Assembly: GCA_947184155.2 (NCBI GenBank)
Contig: CAMXCT020006578.1
Location: 626,090-690,089 of the forward strand
Reading direction: 5' to 3'
Origin: Cladocopium goreaui
Taxonomy: Eukaryota; Sar; Dinophyceae; Suessiales; Symbiodiniaceae
Length of the DNA: 64,000 bases
The notes under the pieces are model-generated. The model searched no databases, was not told where the DNA came from, and was given only the letters and a program-made list of their open reading frames with translations. This document shows, piece after piece, positions 62,601 through 64,000 of this stretch (within the stretch, counting starts at the first letter, position 1; each line of letters starts with the position of its first letter). The translations under genes were made by a program, and so were the position numbers.

Positions 62601-62656
62601 GATTTTTTGTTTTATTTTACAGGGACTTGAATGGGTTTCTCAGGGGATCGTGTCGG
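44640..62656 (+). CDS. Gene 3: unidentified multi-exon gene (ends not defined)
   Basis: A chain of splice-bounded exons on the + strand. The run 49539-60189 agrees in phase throughout: NITHFMKVMRIYG..., GAPVHEEVSVASPE, AVWMCLKHKARKR..., GSSRRPPIDPSG, AWLFLSTAPEDSAPY..., PEEAVLRETDFQERS..., FCQAAPVRKKLGG. A second phase-compatible run (60739, 62230, 62623) reads GPFGDGGRFPLQLL, LCFLLADGRFQLFE and GLEWVSQGIVS. The exons at 44640 and 48687 are less well tied in. I recognise no domain. The interval may hold more than one gene: a TGA at 60187-60189 would end the first run if no donor is used in that exon. No start codon found. Confidence 0.5.
44865..45075 (+). repeat. TCTAATC/CAATC pentamer-type array
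   Basis: Repeated aatctaatctaatccaatcc with variants; degenerate. Confidence 0.85.
45150..45595 (+). repeat. G-rich tandem array, G-quadruplex-prone
   Basis: Runs of ggggtggggtggggt alternate with gttcatgtaacttgcgtgaa in units of about 60 bp, seven or more units. Strong strand asymmetry: G on the + strand throughout. Confidence 0.92.
45849..45955 (+). mobile_element. Family A element
   Basis: TACCCTCTGGTAAACATAC to GTTTACCAGAGGGTA, inserted between TA runs. Confidence 0.87.
46085..47870 (+). repeat. AATTAAATG palindromic repeat field
   Basis: 1.8 kb built of gaattaaatgaattaaatgg and its reverse complement in alternating blocks, with the spacer ggaaaactgtttctggaatc / tggggaccccaggaatt recurring about eight times. 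Foldback on itself at many scales. Confidence 0.93.
47990..48310 (+). repeat. AACCAAAAAAAC / GGTTTTTTTGG low-complexity inverted repeats
   Basis: aaaaccaaaaaaac and actcaaggtttttttggttt recur in both orientations across about 300 bp. Confidence 0.75.
48540..48655 (+). mobile_element. Family A element, GTTTGC arm variant
   Basis: aactaacagtttgc on the left and gcaaactgttagtt on the right: matching complementary change in both arms. Confidence 0.85.
48687..48808 (+). CDS. Gene 3 candidate exon, LQLLQCAKVIFRADRALNVI
   Basis: Open frame after gcttacatccag: WFRNISEGCVTLEID, then the stretch named, then LQKC. The donor is uncertain (ACA/gtactg chosen; several in-phase alternatives), and phase does not match the next exon, so an exon is missing or the end is wrong. 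Confidence 0.35.
48930..49027 (+). mobile_element. Family B element, right end changed
   Basis: CTGGTTGGTGATTTGGAAC to GAAACCACCAATTAG. Confidence 0.8.
49539..49703 (+). CDS. Gene 3 exon, VMRIYGETNMFISSLGVSTG
   Basis: 165-nt exon after cgattttttttag, donor CGTG/gtgagt (full consensus). Other parts: NITHFMK at the start, YTTPSGGYPLRKVSSITSMD, ESSGLD. The - strand frame is also open here (GYPPEGVVYPVDTPRDEM), but only the + frame has good splice sites. Confidence 0.65.
49944..50022 (+). mobile_element. Family B element, 5' truncated
   Basis: Keeps tgggaatgtcataatccc, the CAACTGACGAAATCC core and AACCACCAACCAG. Confidence 0.75.
50187..50227 (+). CDS. Gene 3 exon, APVHEEVSVASPE
   Basis: 41 nt after ctacacatttag; GC donor CCCGAG/GCGGTG. 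Phase fits 49703 and 51570. A GT donor at 50257 is possible but breaks phase. Confidence 0.62.
50293..50399 (+). mobile_element. Family A element
   Basis: TACCCTCTGGTAAACATAC to TTTACCAAGAGGGTA (one-base insertion in the right end). Confidence 0.87.
50666..50810 (+). mobile_element. Family C inverted-repeat element
   Basis: Most complete copy: tcaatggccatttcaggaac to gatcctgaaattcccattga; inner complementary stretches accatatataaggc / gccttatatggt. Confidence 0.87.
50855..50975 (+). repeat. ACAT microsatellite
   Basis: (CATA)n with cgta and tgta steps, then a TA run. Confidence 0.92.
51383..51457 (+). mobile_element. Family B element, 5' truncated
   Basis: Right part only: tcccattgacgaactc to caccaccaaccag, followed by a ttaaccaatcattaacca array. 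Confidence 0.7.
51570..51641 (+). CDS. Gene 3 exon, AVWMCLKHKARKRPNVDVHG
   Basis: 24 codons after ccgccgctccacag, ending CTTGAG/gtatgc, strong sites on both sides; phase 0. Basic segment. Confidence 0.7.
51680..51784 (+). mobile_element. Family A element, CCCTG arm variant, reverse-oriented core
   Basis: catagaccctggcagatagg on the left, ttttcagggtctatgtttat on the right; ends TACCATCTGGT and ACCAGAGGGTA. The core is inverted relative to the copies at 9580 and 25201. Confidence 0.85.
51943..52010 (+). mobile_element. Family A element, 3' truncated, beside an exon
   Basis: taccctctggtaaactaaca to ttttcaatagct; the break lies about 20 bp before the next exon acceptor. Confidence 0.7.
52030..52065 (+). 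CDS. Gene 3 exon, GSSRRPPIDPSG
   Basis: 12 codons after ggtggccacag, ending AGCGGC/gtgttt; phase 0. Confidence 0.58.
52167..52279 (+). mobile_element. Family A element
   Basis: TACCCTCTGGTTATTTAA to TTTTCCGGAGGGTA. Confidence 0.83.
52282..52351 (+). repeat. 70-bp duplicated segment, copy 1
   Basis: tcaataccgtgaatgaacat...agccatggtataatgcgaa recurs at 52955-53028. Confidence 0.85.
52704..52805 (+). mobile_element. Family A element, left end lost
   Basis: Starts tggtaaactgttacatag; right end cataaccagagggta. Confidence 0.8.
52955..53028 (+). repeat. 70-bp duplicated segment, copy 2
   Basis: acaataccgttaatgaacat to catgagccatggtataatgc; about 90% like copy 1 by eye. Confidence 0.85.
53517..53579 (+). 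CDS. Gene 3 exon, AWLFLSTAPEDSAPYAFIRL
   Basis: 21 codons after cgctcttttcgtcag, ending CTGCAG/gtgccc; phase 0. The frame stays open to TAA at 53632 (VPWGPGRLKLLTTKWVS), so retention could give a shorter protein. Confidence 0.7.
53660..53739 (+). mobile_element. Family A element, 5' truncated
   Basis: Right half only, ending tatgtttaccagagggta. Confidence 0.7.
53829..53985 (+). mobile_element. Family C inverted-repeat element
   Basis: tcaatggccatttcaggaac to taaagatctcccattga; inner aggcctatttgttaggcct palindrome. Confidence 0.85.
54031..54080 (+). mobile_element. Family C element, right-end fragment
   Basis: tatggtacagtacctccaat then ttaggatcctggaattcccattga; about 45 bp after a complete copy. 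Confidence 0.7.
54540..54622 (+). mobile_element. Family B element, 3' truncated
   Basis: gtggtttggaacatttgg to tttcagagg, after a GGTTAATAGT run. Confidence 0.7.
55419..55480 (+). CDS. Gene 3 exon, PEEAVLRETDFQERSLVLAG
   Basis: 62-nt GC-rich exon after cccgtttcgcag; GA donor GGCAG/GAGCCG. Acidic and helical-looking. Phase 0 in, two bases out. Confidence 0.72.
55664..55957 (+). CDS. 97-codon ORF inside the insertion
   Basis: ATG to TAA: MARVVDDAEALQQLLRESRV, then DERTRAHVISRGYRTIALLG, FAIPENGLEDFVKSLTPLEG and ARLRRALTRCLEAFFESI. Helical, charged and without low-complexity sequence; it begins 21 nt inside the direct repeat. The ALQQLLRESRVDERTRAHVISRGYRTI part resembles the N-terminal segment of Gag-like proteins of dinoflagellate retroelements, a resemblance from memory only. 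No reverse transcriptase follows. The short first helix followed by a rigid turn could instead be a SAM-like fold. Confidence 0.6.
   Translation: MARVVDDAEALQQLLRESRVDERTRAHVISRGYRTIALLGFAIPENGLEDFVKSLTPLEGEEAFQPYAPQVARLRRALTRCLEAFFESIQLQKVQTI
55990..57040 (+). repeat. CCATTTAGTAGAG motif field
   Basis: ccatttagtagag or its complement ctctactaaatgg (with one- or two-base variants) occurs about 14 times. The first half is mostly in the forward sense, the second half mostly reversed until about 56930, where it turns forward again. Includes a 75-bp tandem duplication at about 56395-56520 (ccaaatccctcgcttgggtg). Confidence 0.85.
57177..57280 (+). mobile_element. Family A element
   Basis: 104 bp, near-perfect palindrome, TACCCTCTGGTAAACTAAC to GTTAGTTTACCAGAGGGTA. 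Confidence 0.92.
57695..57799 (+). mobile_element. Family A element, variant right end
   Basis: TACCCTCTGGTAAAC to GACATAACCAGGTTGGGTA. Confidence 0.83.
57871..57987 (+). other. Possible coding fragment
   Basis: After ggagtttcctccacag the + frame AELNALMTCCGTCLFLCTLG, PSVGGEVVPIPIGTDA is open; the - strand is open too (IGIGTTSPPTEGPNVQRKRQ). No family and no second splice site; could be an extra gene 3 exon or a retroelement scrap. Confidence 0.25.
58025..58109 (+). repeat. GGTTAATAAT array before a B element
   Basis: Seven units of tggttaataa type running into the family B element at 58110. Confidence 0.85.
58110..58233 (+). mobile_element. Family B element
   Basis: CTGGTTGGTGGTTTAGAAC to CTCAACCACCAACCAG. 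Confidence 0.85.
58530..58705 (+). repeat. GGTTCGGTTC array, left block
   Basis: cggttcggttcggttcggtt with ccggttcctaaccggtttgg variants. Confidence 0.92.
58905..59845 (+). repeat. 60-bp minisatellite
   Basis: About 15 units of caaatccaataggagggcac, aagggttgtgtttttgcttt and tttggtgcttccaaaaaaa. Open frames on both strands are by-products of a unit without stops. Confidence 0.95.
59885..60050 (+). repeat. GGTTCGGTTC array, right block
   Basis: Same orientation and word as the left block, with cggttcgcg variants; brackets the 60-bp minisatellite. Confidence 0.92.
60105..60189 (+). CDS. Gene 3 exon, FCQAAPVRKKLGGDGGARGK
   Basis: After tatgttttgtttcag; two bases from 55480 complete a Ser codon. 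Ends TGA at 60187-60189 (LPCSTWS), so it may be a terminal exon. In-frame GC and GA donors inside it would let the gene continue. Confidence 0.5.
60305..60410 (+). mobile_element. Family A element, GGTTGTTTAA arm
   Basis: TACCCTCTGGTTGTTTAAC to TTAAATAACCAGAGGGTA. Confidence 0.87.
60585..60695 (+). mobile_element. Family A element
   Basis: TACCCTCTGGTAAACTAAC to AGGTTTACCAGGGGGG. Confidence 0.82.
60739..60822 (+). CDS. Gene 3 exon, NAGPFGDGGRFPLQLLGSFG
   Basis: 28 codons after tattgtcgttctgcag, ending TCTGAT/gtgaaa; phase 0. Continues MLGRDPSD. Confidence 0.58.
60991..61105 (+). mobile_element. Family A element
   Basis: TACCCTCTGGTTATTTAAC to TTAGTTTACCAGAGGGTA; left and right terminal arms come from different sub-types. 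Confidence 0.86.
61550..61610 (+). repeat. GGTTAATAGT array before a B element
   Basis: Five to six units leading into ttaatgagatatctggg. Confidence 0.82.
61611..61719 (+). mobile_element. Family B element
   Basis: CTGGGAATGGTGGTTTGGAAC to CAAACCACCAAGCAG. Confidence 0.8.
61720..61860 (+). repeat. TTAACCACTATTAACCATCA array after a B element
   Basis: Reverse complement of the array on the other side of the B element, so the whole 61550-61860 block is an inverted repeat with the element at its centre. Confidence 0.85.
62230..62277 (+). CDS. Gene 3 exon, NRLCFLLADGRFQLFE
   Basis: 16 codons after cgtgcgatgcgag, ending TTTGAG/gttgga; phase 0. The GC-rich open stretch extends upstream to about 62165, so the acceptor is uncertain. 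Confidence 0.5.
62340..62460 (+). repeat. GGTTAATGAT array
   Basis: tggttaatagtggttaatga repeated about eight times, without an attached B element. Confidence 0.82.
62623..62656 (+). CDS. Gene 3 exon, GLEWVSQGIVS
   Basis: 34 nt after ttttgttttattttacag, donor TCGG/gtttgg. Phase 0 from 62277. Next exon not identified. Confidence 0.55.
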
Positions 62657-62959
62657 GTTTGGATTGGGATATGACCAACAAGATCCATGGTGGTATAGAA
62701 TCAATGGGCATATGAGCATAATGAGATCCATTAGATCCATGGTGGTATATCTCATGGTGGTATAGAATCAATCAACAAGATCCATGGTGATTAATTACAT
62801 TACCAACAAGATCCATTTGAGGGGATACAATGAGATGTAATTAATGGGCATATGACCACAAATGAGAAGAGATCCATAGTCAATATAGGGTAGCTTTTGG
62901 GCTCCAGCCTCCGAGAGGTAAAGCCGGAACAGTAGAGGTAGCTACTAACCGATGGGGCC

Positions 62960-63850
62960 ATGAATTTCCCAATGAATCCAACGTCGTTCGCAATGGACAT
63001 CTCCAGGAAGTATTGCTGCTCTGACCAAATCTTCCCATGCTACAGTCATCATACATGTGAGGTGGAAAGACATGGTGTTGTCAGAATGAGTTCAGGCGAG
63101 GTCGTCGTAGCAGTGAAGCTGATTAGAGATGGGGTTTGCCATCAACGTGGTTTTGGTCCTTTCATTTACCCACTTCGTCAATGTGTCCATGACCTTGATG
63201 TGAACTTCAGGGTGCGTATGACATCCAATCAGTGGCAACATGTAGCCTCCCAACATGAGAAGTTTGTCCTTTTCCAAGCCAAGCTGAAAGGTGACTTACT
63301 AGACACAACTGTCCATGGATCAGGCGTGATTTGCTCACCTGACAGAAGATCGGACCTGAATGGTGACGATGTGCATATCACCTGTGAACTGTTCGCAGGA
63401 GGTTTCTCAGGATGGGCGCATGCATTGAGGAGGTTGTGTGACATGGGTTTCCGCATTGAACACAGATTGCAGTAGATGTGGACATGGACTGCTGTACCAC
63501 GTACATGAAGTCTCATGGCTTTGCTGAGGTTTGTGATTCACAGTCATGCGAATGGAGGGAAGATGAGTTGCCTGAACATTTGTTCATCCGTTGTGACATT
63601 AGGGATGGCATGTGGTTCCATTTGCTTGGTGATGATGCCATTCCATGCCATCCACAAGTTGCATTGGCTATACAAATAATCCATAGTCAAATGGTTTTAA
63701 AAAGACAGATTTATAAAACCAATACAACTTGTGATACAATGAGAGAATACAATGGGGTGCAGTTGGAGTTTTGATTGGAAACCAGAGAAACATCCCAAAT
63801 TGTCACCCTATTGGAAGCTACTTGAGGGTGCGGTTCAAGTTCTAAGCGAA
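62960..63850 (+). pseudogene. Methyltransferase-like retroelement fragment, frameshifted
   Basis: A 171-codon frame from 62960 includes HDLDVNFRVRMTSNQWQHVA, then DDVHITCELFAGGFSGWAHA. ELFAGGFSGW resembles motif I (SAM-binding loop, D/E-LFAG-GG) of cytosine-5 DNA methyltransferases. A stop at 63473-63475 follows, but shifting one base gives AVDVDMDCCTTYMKSHGFAE, the acidic motif-II-type loop. The shifted frame continues to 63774, and a second shift reads WSFDWKPEKHPKLSPYWKLL and EGAVQVLSEYPKE. Two frameshifts make a decayed copy likely. Cytosine methyltransferases carried by retrotransposons are known from dinoflagellates; the assignment to one is inference. The PC and ENV catalytic motifs are not visible here. 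Confidence 0.55.
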
Positions 63851-64000
63851 TACCCCAAGGAGTGAAATGGCATGTATAATTTTCACGTATTTCATATTAT
63901 ATCCAATATATGTGGGTTATATGTATACATATATGTGTCTTAGAGGTTATAAACCACTTCTATTTTCACTTTTATTTCAGATGATGATCCCCTATGAGTT

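Overview
The window is eukaryotic nuclear DNA, most likely from a dinoflagellate. The evidence: tiny GC-rich coding exons (16-165 nt) sit in long AT-rich introns; inferred introns use GC-AG and GA-AG boundaries as well as GT-AG; every gene I can assemble is on the + strand, as in unidirectional dinoflagellate gene arrays; and introns are packed with short terminal-inverted-repeat elements. No tools were available. Exons were found by eye from open frames, splice signals and agreement of reading phase from exon to exon. Most long open frames in this window are repeat artefacts.

Gene 1 (left edge to 26474) begins with the C-terminal half of an ATP sulfurylase, recognisable over five exons (373-10107). 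A phase-compatible chain of about 16 more exons follows to a TGA at 26472-26474. The downstream part encodes a region I do not recognise, so this is either an ATP sulfurylase fusion or two genes whose boundary I cannot see. Gene 2 (27033-38119) has an inferred ATG, nine small exons and a large terminal exon. Its product starts with a possibly ubiquitin-like segment and ends in a CxxC/HxxxxH zinc-finger-like motif. Gene 3 (about 44640 to at least 62656) is a looser chain of about a dozen exons of unknown function, with neither start nor certain end seen. At the right edge, 62960-63850 is a frameshifted methyltransferase-like sequence resembling the DNA-methyltransferase modules carried by dinoflagellate retroelements.

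Non-coding DNA is dominated by three families of short palindromic elements, called here A (TACCCTCTGGT...ACCAGAGGGTA, about 105 bp, around 40 copies), B (CTGGTTGGTGG...CCACCAACCAG, about 105 bp, around 18 copies) and C (TCAATGG...CCATTGA, about 150 bp, around 5 copies). Both ends of A and B carry potential splice signals (GT near the left end, AG at the right), so they look like introner-type elements. One A copy appears to supply the splice donor of a gene 2 exon. The two arms of individual A copies vary together.

Other structure includes a 1.5 kb 65-bp satellite inside a gene 2 intron (27370-28900) with a short inverted copy at its end; a 3.7 kb element with inverted ends filled with a 265-bp array and a 21-bp array (38321-42040); a trinucleotide array; a G-rich array (45150-45595); an AATTAAATG palindrome field (46085-47870); a 1.4 kb insertion with a perfect 21-bp flanking direct repeat, a 97-codon ORF and a recurring CCATTTAGTAGAG motif (55622-57067); and a 60-bp minisatellite bracketed by GGTTCG arrays (58540-60050).
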